64,000 bases of DNA from Jannaschia sp. CCS1 (lineage in GTDB: Bacteria > Pseudomonadota > Alphaproteobacteria > Rhodobacterales > Rhodobacteraceae): the NCBI RefSeq assembly GCF_000013565.1, contig NC_007802.1:1240001-1304000 (forward strand). Direction: 5' to 3'. A program made the position numbers and the translations under genes. The notes under the pieces were generated by a model that ran no database searches, was not told where the DNA came from, and worked only from the letters and a program-made list of their open reading frames with translations. Positions 34,498 through 43,623 of this stretch are shown in pieces (position 1 is the first letter of the stretch; each line of letters starts with the position of its first letter).

Positions 34498-34986
34498 TTA
34501 GTCGTAGGCGGAGATATACATCCGTGTCAGCTCACTCAGCGTGTAATCCGCCGGATCAACACCAAGGGTGGTCGCCAATTGGCGCGCGCCTGCCGAAATG
34601 CCGCCGCTTTGGGTCGAGATGATCTCCTCTGCGGAACCTGTCAGGAACCGCTCCGTTGCAGCATCGCCATTTTCGCGTGCGGTGCGGATCTGGATGAGTT
34701 CGCTTGCGGTGTAAGTGCCGGGGTCAAGGCCAAGGGAGGCGGCAAACTGAGCGTGCCCATCCGAGATGCCGCCACCTGTCGTGACAACATCTTGTCCGTT
34801 GAAGCTGCTTTGAAGGTGATTGAACAAGGCTTGGTTGTTGTCGGCGAGGGCGGCTTGCATCTGAACCAGCTCTGAGCTGGTGTAGACGCCGACTTCCACG
34901 CCGATTGATTGCGCGAGCTGTTCGTTTGCGTGACCTTGTGCGGCAAGTCCGACGACGATTGCGGCGCTCAGGATGACATGTTTCAT
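34498..34986 (-). CDS. Secreted protein with three internal repeats
   Basis: A 162-residue protein with a signal peptide (MKHVILSAAIVVGLAAQGHA). The mature part holds three copies of a motif of about 25 residues spaced 56 apart: near 23-47 (QLAQSIGVEVGVYTSSELVQ), 79-104 (QFAASLGLDPGTYTASELIQ) and 135-160 (QLATTLGVDPADYTLSELTR). The consensus is Q-hydrophobic-A-x2-hydrophobic-G-hydrophobic-D-x2-x-YT-x-SEL, followed by an Ala-rich tail, and repeats are separated by Gly-rich linkers with GGGIS/SGGIS. No cysteines are present. I do not know the function; it is probably periplasmic or released. Confidence 0.75.
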   Translation of the reverse strand: MKHVILSAAIVVGLAAQGHANEQLAQSIGVEVGVYTSSELVQMQAALADNNQALFNHLQSSFNGQDVVTTGGGISDGHAQFAASLGLDPGTYTASELIQIRTARENGDAATERFLTGSAEEIISTQSGGISAGARQLATTLGVDPADYTLSELTRMYISAYD

Positions 34987-35239
34987 GGTAGATCTCCTTG
35001 GGTTAAAATTGTCGAACGTGATGGTGCCCATTGCTGGACACGACCTGAGGGCTTCCGGGACATGTGAGAGCGGGTGTTTCAGGTTGCCACTGCGTCCGTT
35101 CTGTCCTTTCATGTTTAGAGATTTAGCAACGTATGGCTGAACTGGAATGGAGCGATCTGGAACACGAGGTTCCGTTTTTGAAACGGCCTGCGAGGGTGCG
35201 GTTGCACCCCGTGCCCGAAGGGCGAACACGTGGGGACGG

Positions 35240-36130
35240 ATGAGGCCGATCAAGCAACACGGATCAAGATGCGCTTTGCGTATGGCGATGCTGTTGACGC
35301 TCGGGTTCGCGGCACTCACGCATCTGGCGGGCCCGGCCCATACGCAATCTGCCGACGGCCCCTATGGCTCGCGATTGGGACAGCAATACAGTGATCTTCA
35401 GGCAGCCTGGGTGGCGCTGGGTCGGTTGCGGGACGACAGATACCCCGGCGACGCGCCGGTCGATGCGGGAACGCTATCGCGGAATTTCACCGAGATCGCG
35501 CTGGGTCGCGAATACAACGGCGCCAATGGCGGCTGGCTGGTCCGGTGGCGGGATCCGATCCGCATGCATGTGGTCTTTGGCCCATCCGTACCTATAGCCG
35601 ACCAAACTGCCGACAGGGCGATGATCGGGCGCTATGCGTCGCGGCTGTCATCTATCACCGGACACGATATTCGCCTCACGCGGGAAAGGGTCAATTTCCT
35701 CGTTCTTGTGGTGGCTGAACCGGAACTGAGGGGGCTGCGCGGTTTTCTGCGCCAGCATGTGCCGGAGTTGAGCACCCGCGCGGTGAACATCATCACGCGG
35801 ATGCCGCAGGCTCATTTGTGCATGGTGATCACGCTGCCCCACGCGGCGCGGGATCAGGGCATCGCACGGGCCGTGGCCATTGTTCGCGCGGAACATCCGG
35901 CTTTGATGCGCCGGTCTTGCGTGGAGGAAGAGCTGGCCCAGGGGATGGGCCTGCCCAATGATCATCGCGGGGCGCGCCCGTCGATCTTCAACGATGATGA
36001 GGAATTCGGTGTCCTGACTGGCCACGATGAGCTGCTGTTACGGATGCTCTATGATCCCAGGTTGGCACCGGGCATGACATTGCATCAGATCAGCCCACTG
36101 TTGCCGCAGATCATAGGCGACCACCTGTAG
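35240..36130 (+). CDS. DUF2927 family secreted protein
   Basis: A 296-residue protein from the ATG at 35240 (35285 could also serve). A signal segment (MAMLLTLGFAALTHLAGPAH) is followed by a DUF2927-type domain: FTEIALGREYNGANGGWLVR, WRDPIRMHVVFGPSV, and a C-terminal part with FNDDEEFGVLTGHDELLLRM and YDPRLAPGMTL. DUF2927 proteins are widespread in Rhodobacteraceae and resemble zincin-like metallopeptidases in their C-terminal region, though a HExxH motif is not obvious here. Divergent from the triple-repeat protein gene. Confidence 0.83.
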   Translation: MRPIKQHGSRCALRMAMLLTLGFAALTHLAGPAHTQSADGPYGSRLGQQYSDLQAAWVALGRLRDDRYPGDAPVDAGTLSRNFTEIALGREYNGANGGWLVRWRDPIRMHVVFGPSVPIADQTADRAMIGRYASRLSSITGHDIRLTRERVNFLVLVVAEPELRGLRGFLRQHVPELSTRAVNIITRMPQAHLCMVITLPHAARDQGIARAVAIVRAEHPALMRRSCVEEELAQGMGLPNDHRGARPSIFNDDEEFGVLTGHDELLLRMLYDPRLAPGMTLHQISPLLPQIIGDHL

Positions 36131-36157
36131 CCGGCATCGGTCAGGATCCGTGCCGTC

Positions 36158-36796
36158 TTAGGCCACCTTGGCGAATGGCCCGGTGCCGCCGACATCACCG
36201 ATATGCGCGCCGTTCAGGTAGAGGCCTGTCGCTACCGGGGTCGCGGCGGCCACGGTTTGCAGCGCCATGCAGGCCTGACGGCAATAGGCGATGAACTCTG
36301 CGATCTTGGGTGTAGGCTCTGGGCTTTCGATGATCAGATTCATCTGCATGTGTTCGCCTTTGCCGTAGATATTTGCCGGGGCCACGGCGCCAAGATCCAT
36401 CGTCGTTGTCCAGGTACTGCGCTGTTCAAGCCGGGCGGACGTGATCTCAAATTCACCGCTTTTCGCGAGCATTTCCACATGGCTCATCAGGCACAACCCA
36501 AGTCCGGCGGCAAAGTACATCTGGGGCGATGGCGCAGTACCGCGCCCGCCAACTGCCACGCCTTCGTCCGAGATCAGCTCCCAGGTTCCGCCGCCGGGCA
36601 CGTTGGAGAAGATCGTCACCCTTTTCAGGTGCTGCCCCTCTGCCATGCTGTCCACATTCACGTGGGCATCAAACCGCATCCGATCGCCTTGCTTCACCTT
36701 TTTCAACGTCAGATCAGGCAGGGTGTCTTGCCGCGCGATCTTGTCGGTCTTGCGGACGATGGTTTGATCGTTCATCTCCCACGATATGTCGGTCAT
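36158..36796 (-). CDS. OsmC-family protein
   Basis: A 212-residue OsmC-like protein. The two conserved Cys positions are in GLGLCLMSH and ACMALQT, the arrangement used for thiol-dependent reduction of organic hydroperoxides. The N-terminal 40 residues are longer than in E. coli OsmC. It begins 48 bases after the RND pump gene and probably belongs to the same minus-strand operon, which would link efflux with detoxification. The substrate is unknown. Confidence 0.83.
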   Translation of the reverse strand: MTDISWEMNDQTIVRKTDKIARQDTLPDLTLKKVKQGDRMRFDAHVNVDSMAEGQHLKRVTIFSNVPGGGTWELISDEGVAVGGRGTAPSPQMYFAAGLGLCLMSHVEMLAKSGEFEITSARLEQRSTWTTTMDLGAVAPANIYGKGEHMQMNLIIESPEPTPKIAEFIAYCRQACMALQTVAAATPVATGLYLNGAHIGDVGGTGPFAKVA

Positions 36797-36844
36797 TCTA
36801 GTTCTCCTTGGTCTGGGTCTGGTGGGTCGAAAACCTGTCGGATG

Positions 36845-39800
36845 TCACTGGGCCGCGATGAGTTTGGGCGCTTCCGTCACCGTCTCGGCCAGCTCCTTGC
36901 GGAAGAACAGCGAGTAGGCGACCGGCACGAAGCCCAGGGTCAGAAGCGCGCCGACCGTCAGCCCGGCGGCCATGACGGTCGCCATGCCGAAGAACAGCGG
37001 ATCGACGGACAGGATCAGCGGCAGCAGGCCCAGAACGGTGGTGATCGTCGTCATCAGGATCGGGCGCAGTCGCCGCATCCCGGCGCGCACAATCGGCTCC
37101 ATTCCGGTGTAGCCGTCGGATCGTTCAATTTCGATCCGGTCGATCAGGACGATAGCGTTGCACATCACGATCCCGGCCAGCGACAGCATCCCCAGGATCG
37201 GCATGAAGCCAAAATCCGCGCCAAACCCGCGCAGGCCGATGGCCACGCCCACCAGGATCAGCGGGATGGTCATGATCAGGATCGCGGGTCGCCGGAACGA
37301 GTTGAACTGCAACACCAGCAGGAGCGCGATGATCCCGAAGCTCAGCGGCATATTGGCCAGAAGCGCGGCGCGCCCCTCGGTCGATTGGGTAATGATGCCA
37401 TCGTATTCGATGGAATGGCCGGGCGGCATCGCAGCCTCCAGCGCGGTCAGGCGCTCTTCCAGCAGCGGCACCATATCCTCCGCTCCCATGGCATCGGACC
37501 GGGCTTCAATCGTGACCGTGCGGGCGAGGTTCTCACGCTCGATCCGGCTGTAGCCATTCACGAAATCCACATCCGCCACCTGCGCCAGAGGCACGACTGC
37601 GCCGCTTGCACCGAAAATCGACAGGGTGCGGATCTGGTCCAGGTTGGCCCGCTCACTCTCCGTCGCACGGGCCACGATCGGGATGATATCGTCGCCTTCG
37701 CGATGCTCGGACACCAGCCGCCCGCTAAAGTAGGCGGACATGGAGCGGGCGACATCGGCAGAGGTGACACCGGCGCGGCGGGCGCGGGCCTGATCGACGT
37801 CAACCACCACGCGGGCCACGCGATTTTCCCAATTCTGGCGAATGTCGCGCGCGCCGGGGATGTCTTCGGAGATGATGCCCGCAATCTCGGCTGCGGTGGC
37901 GTAGATGTAGTCATGGTCCGGCCCGATGACCTGAACCTCAAGCACGGAACTGTCGGACGGCCCAAGGAACATCCGCGTCACACGGTTGGAAATATGGCCA
38001 AATTCGGTGTCGAGATATCCGCGAAGCTCCGCAACGGCGCGATCCATATTCGCTGGATCATCCACGTTCATGATCAGCACGGCACGGTTTGGGGCGGGGT
38101 CAATCGGTGTCAGCGACAAGACGAAACGCGGCCCGCCAAAACCCACATAGGCGACGTGATCCACCAACCAATCGAAGCGGTCCCGGGTCAGTGTCGGGAG
38201 CATCGCTTCGATTTCAGCGCGGGTGGCGTTGGTGGTGACGTCTGCGGGCAGGTCAAAATAGGTGATGATCTGCGCCCGGTCGGACCCCGGGAAAAACCGT
38301 TGCGGTGCCGTCGCGATGGCGGCACCGGCCGCGATCAGGCAGGCGACCATACCACCCAGAAACAACGCGCGATTGCGAAGTGCCCACCGGATGGCAAGCT
38401 CATACCCCGCGATCAGCGGATCAAAGGCGCGCTCGTATAATGGGCGTTTGGCGTCAGGGGCAGGCGGGGTGGCAAAGCGATGCGACAAAAGCGGCGTAAC
38501 CATCATCGCGATCAGCCACGACACCGACAGCGTGATCGCCATCACAAGACTGATGGAGCGCGTATATTCACCGGCCACATGTTCGGCCAACATCAGTGGC
38601 AGGAATACCAGAATGGTCACAGAGGTCGACACGAAAAGCGGCAGCGCAAGCGTGCTACCGATGGAGTGCATCGCGCTGTCGCGGTCCTCGCCCTCACCGA
38701 TGCGGCGCTTGTAGTCCTCGGCCACGACGATGCCGTTGTCGACCAGAATGCCAAGCGCGATTACCAGTGTCGCAAGGCTCATCCGTTCAAGCGGCATGCC
38801 GAACATGCCCATCACAGCCAGCGTCGCCAGTGTGATGACCGGAATGATCGCGCCCACGATCAGGCCGGTTTGCACCCCCAGCAACAGCACGACAATCCCA
38901 AGGACCAGCGCGAGCGTCTGGAGCACGTTGAAGGACACACCGTAAACGGCCTGTTCCACCTGATCGGCCTGAAACGTGACAATATCGATGGAAAACCCGA
39001 CCGGCAGCGCCGCCTCCACCTCAGTCAGGGCGTCGGCAATCAGGGGGCCAAATTCCAGAACGTTGCGGCCATCCTGCATTGAGACGGCGAACATAATTGC
39101 GGGCGCGCCCTGGTAGAACACCGTCTGCGGCGCGGGGTCGATCAGATCACGGGTGACGTCGGCCACATCGCGCAGCGCAATGGTTTCCCCGGTGCCCGGT
39201 ATGTCGATCAACGTGTTGCGGATCGCATCCAGATCGCGGAAGTCGCCGGTCGGTTCAATCAGCACGCTGCGCTCGCCAAGGTCGATCTGCCCGCCGGGCC
39301 GGATGATATTCTGCCCGGCCAGCGTTCGGGCAATCATTTCGGGACTGATGCCCAGTTGGGTGAGCCGCGCATTGCGGCTCTCGATGTAAATACGCTCAAC
39401 CTGCGCGCCGACGACGTCGATCGCTTTCACTCCGTCCACAGCATACAATTGGTCGCGGACATAAGTGGCAATGTCGCCCAGCTCGGCCATCGTGTGATCG
39501 GGCGAGTGCAACGCGGCCGTGACCACCGCCACATCGCCGGTATTGTCGAGCACCTGCGGCGGACGCGTCCCTTCGGGCAATCCGGCAGCGGCAGCCTGAA
39601 CTTCAGCCCGCAGATCATCCCAGATCTGATCCAGTTCGAAAAACCGATCATAAACCTCCACATGGATGATCGAGAGGCCAGCAACGGAGGAGGAGCGGAT
39701 TTCCTCAACCTCCGGCAGGCGCCGGATGGCCTGCTCCAGCGGGCGCGTAACCAACTCTTCGACCCGCTCGGGGCTGAGGCCAGGGTAGGCGGTTTGCACA

Positions 39801-39934
39801 ATGGCCTGCCGGATCGTGATCGCCGGATCCTCCTGCGCGGGCAGGTTGAAGTAGCTCCACGCGCCAAATGCCATGAGGATCGCGACAATCGCATAGACAA
39901 TGCGTTGGTTGCGGTAGGCGAGTTGGGTCAGCAT
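36845..39934 (-). CDS. RND-family efflux transporter
   Basis: A 1029-residue inner-membrane RND exporter beginning MLTQLAYRNQRIVYAIVAIL. The large periplasmic loops and 12-helix layout are complete. TM4 reads TLVIALGILVDNGIVVAEDY, with one of the two proton-relay Asp residues replaced by Asn. The N-terminal loop has ETIALRDVADVTR and the C-terminal half EIERSDGYTGMEPIVRAGMR, usual for this family. The adaptor gene (39946-41451) ends 11 bases upstream, and OsmC follows. The divergent LysR gene at 41625 is the probable regulator. Confidence 0.93.
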   Translation of the reverse strand: MLTQLAYRNQRIVYAIVAILMAFGAWSYFNLPAQEDPAITIRQAIVQTAYPGLSPERVEELVTRPLEQAIRRLPEVEEIRSSSVAGLSIIHVEVYDRFFELDQIWDDLRAEVQAAAAGLPEGTRPPQVLDNTGDVAVVTAALHSPDHTMAELGDIATYVRDQLYAVDGVKAIDVVGAQVERIYIESRNARLTQLGISPEMIARTLAGQNIIRPGGQIDLGERSVLIEPTGDFRDLDAIRNTLIDIPGTGETIALRDVADVTRDLIDPAPQTVFYQGAPAIMFAVSMQDGRNVLEFGPLIADALTEVEAALPVGFSIDIVTFQADQVEQAVYGVSFNVLQTLALVLGIVVLLLGVQTGLIVGAIIPVITLATLAVMGMFGMPLERMSLATLVIALGILVDNGIVVAEDYKRRIGEGEDRDSAMHSIGSTLALPLFVSTSVTILVFLPLMLAEHVAGEYTRSISLVMAITLSVSWLIAMMVTPLLSHRFATPPAPDAKRPLYERAFDPLIAGYELAIRWALRNRALFLGGMVACLIAAGAAIATAPQRFFPGSDRAQIITYFDLPADVTTNATRAEIEAMLPTLTRDRFDWLVDHVAYVGFGGPRFVLSLTPIDPAPNRAVLIMNVDDPANMDRAVAELRGYLDTEFGHISNRVTRMFLGPSDSSVLEVQVIGPDHDYIYATAAEIAGIISEDIPGARDIRQNWENRVARVVVDVDQARARRAGVTSADVARSMSAYFSGRLVSEHREGDDIIPIVARATESERANLDQIRTLSIFGASGAVVPLAQVADVDFVNGYSRIERENLARTVTIEARSDAMGAEDMVPLLEERLTALEAAMPPGHSIEYDGIITQSTEGRAALLANMPLSFGIIALLLVLQFNSFRRPAILIMTIPLILVGVAIGLRGFGADFGFMPILGMLSLAGIVMCNAIVLIDRIEIERSDGYTGMEPIVRAGMRRLRPILMTTITTVLGLLPLILSVDPLFFGMATVMAAGLTVGALLTLGFVPVAYSLFFRKELAETVTEAPKLIAAQ

Positions 39935-39945
39935 CTGTCAGATCC

Positions 39946-41451
39946 TCAATTGTCGTAACGGGCGATGCCCACGCCCCGCAAGGTTACGCGCTGGCCGTCT
40001 TCAAGAAAGGCGAGGCCGCGCGTGGCGACGACGTCGCCGTCCTCCATTCCGTGAGACACCAGAACGGTCGACCCTTCGCGCGCCGCGACAAGGATCGCGC
40101 GCCGCTCCAGCGTGTTGGACGTGTAGTCAAAGACAAAGGCGACGTGCCCCTCATCCTCCGCGGGCAATATCGCGGTGTATGGAATTGCCAGAAGGGGCCT
40201 GTCCCGCAGGTCATGGGCATCAAGCCTGAGATTCAGAGATATCTCCGCCGTCATGCCCGCACGGATCAGGGCATCAGGTTCCAGGATGTCCAGCATGACA
40301 GGGAACCCGGTGGCGGCATTTGCGCGGCTGCCAATCTCATGCACACGCACGCTCACTTCGGTGTCAGAGCCGTCAAGGATCAGCGCATGATGCTCAGACC
40401 CTTGTTCAATTTGCGTAATCAGCGTGTCGGGCATCGAGATCTCGATCTGAAACCCGGCATCGGCACTTTGAATTTCAAACGCCGGAGCGCCGGCCTGAAC
40501 AGATTGAGCCGGCTCAATCAGTCGCGCCGCGATGATGCCATCGTAAGGGGCCAGCAGAACAGCGTCGGCCAGACGGTCTTCTGCCTGACGCACACCGGCG
40601 CGGGCCATCTCAAGCCGCCCCTGGGCGCTATCGGCCATCGCCGTGGCGCTATCGAGGGCGGCCTGGCTGACAACATCGCTGCCGAAAAGCTGCATTTGAC
40701 GTCCGAGCGTGGTCTGCGCTTCCTGAGCACGGGCCCGGGCCTCCATCAACCCGGCCTGGCGTTCTTCCAAGGCGATTTGCAGCGCGGTCGGATCAAGCTC
40801 TGCCAGGATATCTCCGCGCTCAAACCGGTCGCCGATATCCACGAATACGCGCAGGATCGTGCCGGTCGCCCCGAAAGAGATCGGGGCGCGGTCAGCGGCC
40901 ACAACGTTACCGGCGATGATCCGCGTGATCTGGTTGTCAAACGGCTGCACCTCTGCCCAGTCGATCGGACGCGGCGGCGCCGGAGGGGCAGGGGAGATCG
41001 CAGGTTTAGGGACCACAGGCGCTGGAAAGGTCATCGCCGCCTCCACCACATCGAACCGCGAAACCGCCTCACCGGCCAGCGCGATGAAAGGATAGCTTGC
41101 GGATGACCGGATCAGCACGCTGTCGGAGGTGCGCGTATTCCAAGCGCCGGTCGCAAAGACAGAGGCTGCCACTACCAACGCGACCATGACAACGGTGCCA
41201 CCCACGCGCGATCCGTTGGCCGGTGCACGTCTGCGGAACCGACGCAAAACCATGCCCGCGACAAGAACGCCCGCAGCCCAGAACGCCATCGCCAGAAAAA
41301 GTGCAAGCGGCGTTCCGATCATCAGAGCGCCACCCATGGCGATCGCAAATGCGATAATAGCGACAACCGAAAACGCGATCCCCGCCACAAGACTTATGCC
41401 GCATAGCACAAGCCCGCTGGCGATCAGAATGATGTCAAATGGTCCAAACAT
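39946..41451 (-). CDS. RND periplasmic adaptor with N-terminal membrane domain
   Basis: A 501-residue protein. The C-terminal 340 residues are a normal membrane fusion protein: VVAADRAPISFGATGTILRV, GDRFERGDILAELDPTAL, a coiled-coil hairpin and a barrel. The N-terminal part is unusual: about three hydrophobic segments (roughly 6-44, 46-68 and 84-104) precede the adaptor domain, where adaptors normally have one anchor or a lipid site. A Pro-rich linker (about 145-165) joins the two. The extra segments may anchor the protein more firmly or contact the RND pump. It is the first gene of the operon with the pump and OsmC. Confidence 0.88.
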   Translation of the reverse strand: MFGPFDIILIASGLVLCGISLVAGIAFSVVAIIAFAIAMGGALMIGTPLALFLAMAFWAAGVLVAGMVLRRFRRRAPANGSRVGGTVVMVALVVAASVFATGAWNTRTSDSVLIRSSASYPFIALAGEAVSRFDVVEAAMTFPAPVVPKPAISPAPPAPPRPIDWAEVQPFDNQITRIIAGNVVAADRAPISFGATGTILRVFVDIGDRFERGDILAELDPTALQIALEERQAGLMEARARAQEAQTTLGRQMQLFGSDVVSQAALDSATAMADSAQGRLEMARAGVRQAEDRLADAVLLAPYDGIIAARLIEPAQSVQAGAPAFEIQSADAGFQIEISMPDTLITQIEQGSEHHALILDGSDTEVSVRVHEIGSRANAATGFPVMLDILEPDALIRAGMTAEISLNLRLDAHDLRDRPLLAIPYTAILPAEDEGHVAFVFDYTSNTLERRAILVAAREGSTVLVSHGMEDGDVVATRGLAFLEDGQRVTLRGVGIARYDN

Positions 41452-41624
41452 GGGCGTCCTCCTGCTTGGATCATCAATTGGTGCAGATCGGCGTTTATGG
41501 AATTGGCTATCTCGGAACTGTGGGTTTCAAAAATGGAACGCCCGACTCGAAAACTGTGCTTTAGGCTCTACCTGCACACCGTGGAGCCGCTGCACGCTGC
41601 CAAGAAGGATCCGCCACATTGCCC

Positions 41625-42551
41625 ATGCGCACCCCTGTCGGTCTTGATGACCTTCGATATTTCTATCTGGTGGCCGAAGCCGGTGGCGTCAGCGCAGCTG
41701 CGCGCAGGTTCGATATCTCAAAAGCCACGTTGTCGCGCGCGGTCGCCCGGCTTGAAGATCAGGCAAAGGGCCCGCTTTTTGACCGGCTCAGCACCGGGTT
41801 ACAACTGACCCAGGCCGGAGAGGCACTGATTGAGGCGGCCCGGCAGGCGACCGATGCGGGCAGCACCGCGGAGGAACTGCTGCGCACCGTCACGGAGGAG
41901 CCACAGGGGATGCTGCGGATCGCGGCAAGTGCGCTGAGTGGGCAGTACCTTGTGGGCCCTGTTCTGGCGCGGTTGACCGAGGACTATCCCAAGGTGACGG
42001 CCCATGTCAGTGTCACCGCAAGTGGCCCCGATCCCTTGGCCGAGGAGCTTGATCTTGTTTTGCGGCTGGGCCGCCCCGAGGAGCCGTACCTGATCGCACG
42101 CCGGATTATCGGGACGCCCATGAAGCTCTATTGCGGAACAGATTTCGCAAAGTCCAACCCCGTGACAGACCCGGAAGCCGTCAGTCGGTTCGCGCGGGTC
42201 AGCATCAACGTTCCGGGCGCGCCAGCAAACTGGTTGTTGCATGACGACGCCGACAGAACCCTCACATTTGATATCGAGCCACGCATCTATGCAGGCGATC
42301 CCACCGTCGCAATCGGACTGGTCCATGCGGGGGCTGGTATCACGCTGCTTCCTGCCCTTTATGGTGACTTGCTTGTCGAGCGTGGCGATGCGGCCGCCGT
42401 TCTGCCAACCTATGAAGGTGCCCCGGTGGAGCTGTTTGCGGTGTTTCCGCCGCGGCGCTCCAGCGTGCCGGCAGTGCGGGTCTTCATTGATTACCTGACC
42501 GCGTTCGCCAACGGGGCAGAGAAGAGTTTTGATCGCGGTTGGCCTGGCTAG
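41625..42551 (+). CDS. LysR-family transcriptional regulator
   Basis: A 308-residue LysR regulator from the ATG at 41625 (a TTG at 41619 has better ribosome-binding-site spacing). The HTH is GLDDLRYFYLVAEAGGVSAA and FDISKATLSRAVARLE. The effector domain resembles the periplasmic binding fold, with GMLRIAASALSGQYLVGPVL and AGAGITLLPALYGD. It is divergent from the RND adaptor-pump-OsmC operon, the usual position for the LysR gene controlling its neighbour. Confidence 0.92.
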   Translation: MRTPVGLDDLRYFYLVAEAGGVSAAARRFDISKATLSRAVARLEDQAKGPLFDRLSTGLQLTQAGEALIEAARQATDAGSTAEELLRTVTEEPQGMLRIAASALSGQYLVGPVLARLTEDYPKVTAHVSVTASGPDPLAEELDLVLRLGRPEEPYLIARRIIGTPMKLYCGTDFAKSNPVTDPEAVSRFARVSINVPGAPANWLLHDDADRTLTFDIEPRIYAGDPTVAIGLVHAGAGITLLPALYGDLLVERGDAAAVLPTYEGAPVELFAVFPPRRSSVPAVRVFIDYLTAFANGAEKSFDRGWPG

Positions 42552-42614
42552 TCGGGAGCAATGGAGCTGGCCCGCCGGGTCGCATTCGCCTTGGACTTTT
42601 GAAGGAACCACGTT

Positions 42615-43499
42615 TTGCCGCGCCGTTACGAAGATATTTATCCGTCCCTCCCGTTGCTTAACAGCGATGGGCTGGAGCACATGTCGGCCGCGTCTCTGAT
42701 GTCCGTGCGCTACTTTCAGGCAGAGCCGGACCGGATGCCGGAGGATGTTTTTGCCGAGCACCACATCCTTCTGAACCTCAAGGCCGAGCCGCACCGCGTG
42801 CAGAACACCCGCGATGGTGAGATGCGGGATTTCACCTTTTCCAAGAACGACATCATCGTCACACCTGCAGGCATGCGCTCGGGCTGGCGTTGGTTTGCGC
42901 AATCCGATGTAATTGTCGTCACCCTCCTGCCTGACCGGGTGCAGCGCTTTGCCGAAACCGAGTTGGGGCTGCTTCTGGACCCACAGCAATTGGGTGATCT
43001 TCCATTGTTCTCGGACGCGGACCTCTGCGCGGCGGGCGTGATGTTGCGCGATGCGTTGGAGGCCGACGATATGAGCTCTGCAGTGATGTTCGAGGCGCTC
43101 AGCCGGGTATTTTTGGTCAAGCTCCTGCAACGTTACGGCAAACGGCGTCCCGAAGACGTCGCACTGTCCTCGCGTTTCACGTCGGCCCATTACAACCGCG
43201 TGCTGGCATTCATCCGCGCCAATCTGGAGCGCACGATCACGCTTGATGATCTGGCGTCCGAGGCTGGGATGAGCCCGTCGCATTTCAGCCGCCTGTTCAA
43301 GGACACGGTCGGTACACCGCCAATGCAATACGTCATGGCCTACCGGATCGAGCAATCGCTTGCGATGATGACGGATCAGGGTCGGGCTTTGGGCGATATC
43401 GCCCTGGCCTGCGGGTTCGCCGATCAGGCGCATTTCAGCCGCAGCTTCAAGCAACTGATGGGCGCGACGCCCCGGCAACATCGGTCAAGCCTGAGCTGA
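42615..43499 (+). CDS. AraC-family transcriptional regulator
   Basis: A 294-residue regulator that probably starts with TTG at 42615, 10 bases after GAAGGA; no ATG in that position is available. The N-terminal half is a sensing domain without close identity. The C-terminal 100 residues have both AraC HTH motifs: TITLDDLASEAGMSPSHFSR and LGDIALACGFADQAHFSRSF, ending GATPRQHRSSLS. A direct repeat of 13 bases lies right at its end, before the promoter of the hydrolase operon at 43624, which it probably activates. Confidence 0.9.
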   Translation: MPRRYEDIYPSLPLLNSDGLEHMSAASLMSVRYFQAEPDRMPEDVFAEHHILLNLKAEPHRVQNTRDGEMRDFTFSKNDIIVTPAGMRSGWRWFAQSDVIVVTLLPDRVQRFAETELGLLLDPQQLGDLPLFSDADLCAAGVMLRDALEADDMSSAVMFEALSRVFLVKLLQRYGKRRPEDVALSSRFTSAHYNRVLAFIRANLERTITLDDLASEAGMSPSHFSRLFKDTVGTPPMQYVMAYRIEQSLAMMTDQGRALGDIALACGFADQAHFSRSFKQLMGATPRQHRSSLS

Positions 43500-43528
43500 T
43501 CGTTCAAAAAAGCACGATCATTCAAAAA
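43498..43528 (+). promoter_or_regulatory. AraC-type direct-repeat binding site
   Basis: GATCGTTCAAAAA (43498-43510) and GATCATTCAAAAA (43516-43528) are the same motif in direct repeat, 18 bases apart, differing at one base. Direct repeats with about two-turn spacing are typical for AraC activators. They lie about 95 bases before the next start codon. Confidence 0.65.
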
Positions 43529-43623
43529 CCGATCAAGCCGCTTCAATTAATGGGGGCTGGGGCGGCGTATCTCCAATGTCATCGGGCAGACAGCCCAAGA
43601 CATTACAAACCGGAGATACCAAG

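Noticed and set aside
36203-38440. Plus-strand frame of 745 residues
   Set aside because: Antisense to the RND pump and OsmC genes; rich in His, Arg and Gln and without any domain.
41799-43481. Minus-strand frame of 560 residues
   Set aside because: Antisense to the LysR and AraC genes, which have clear HTH domains.
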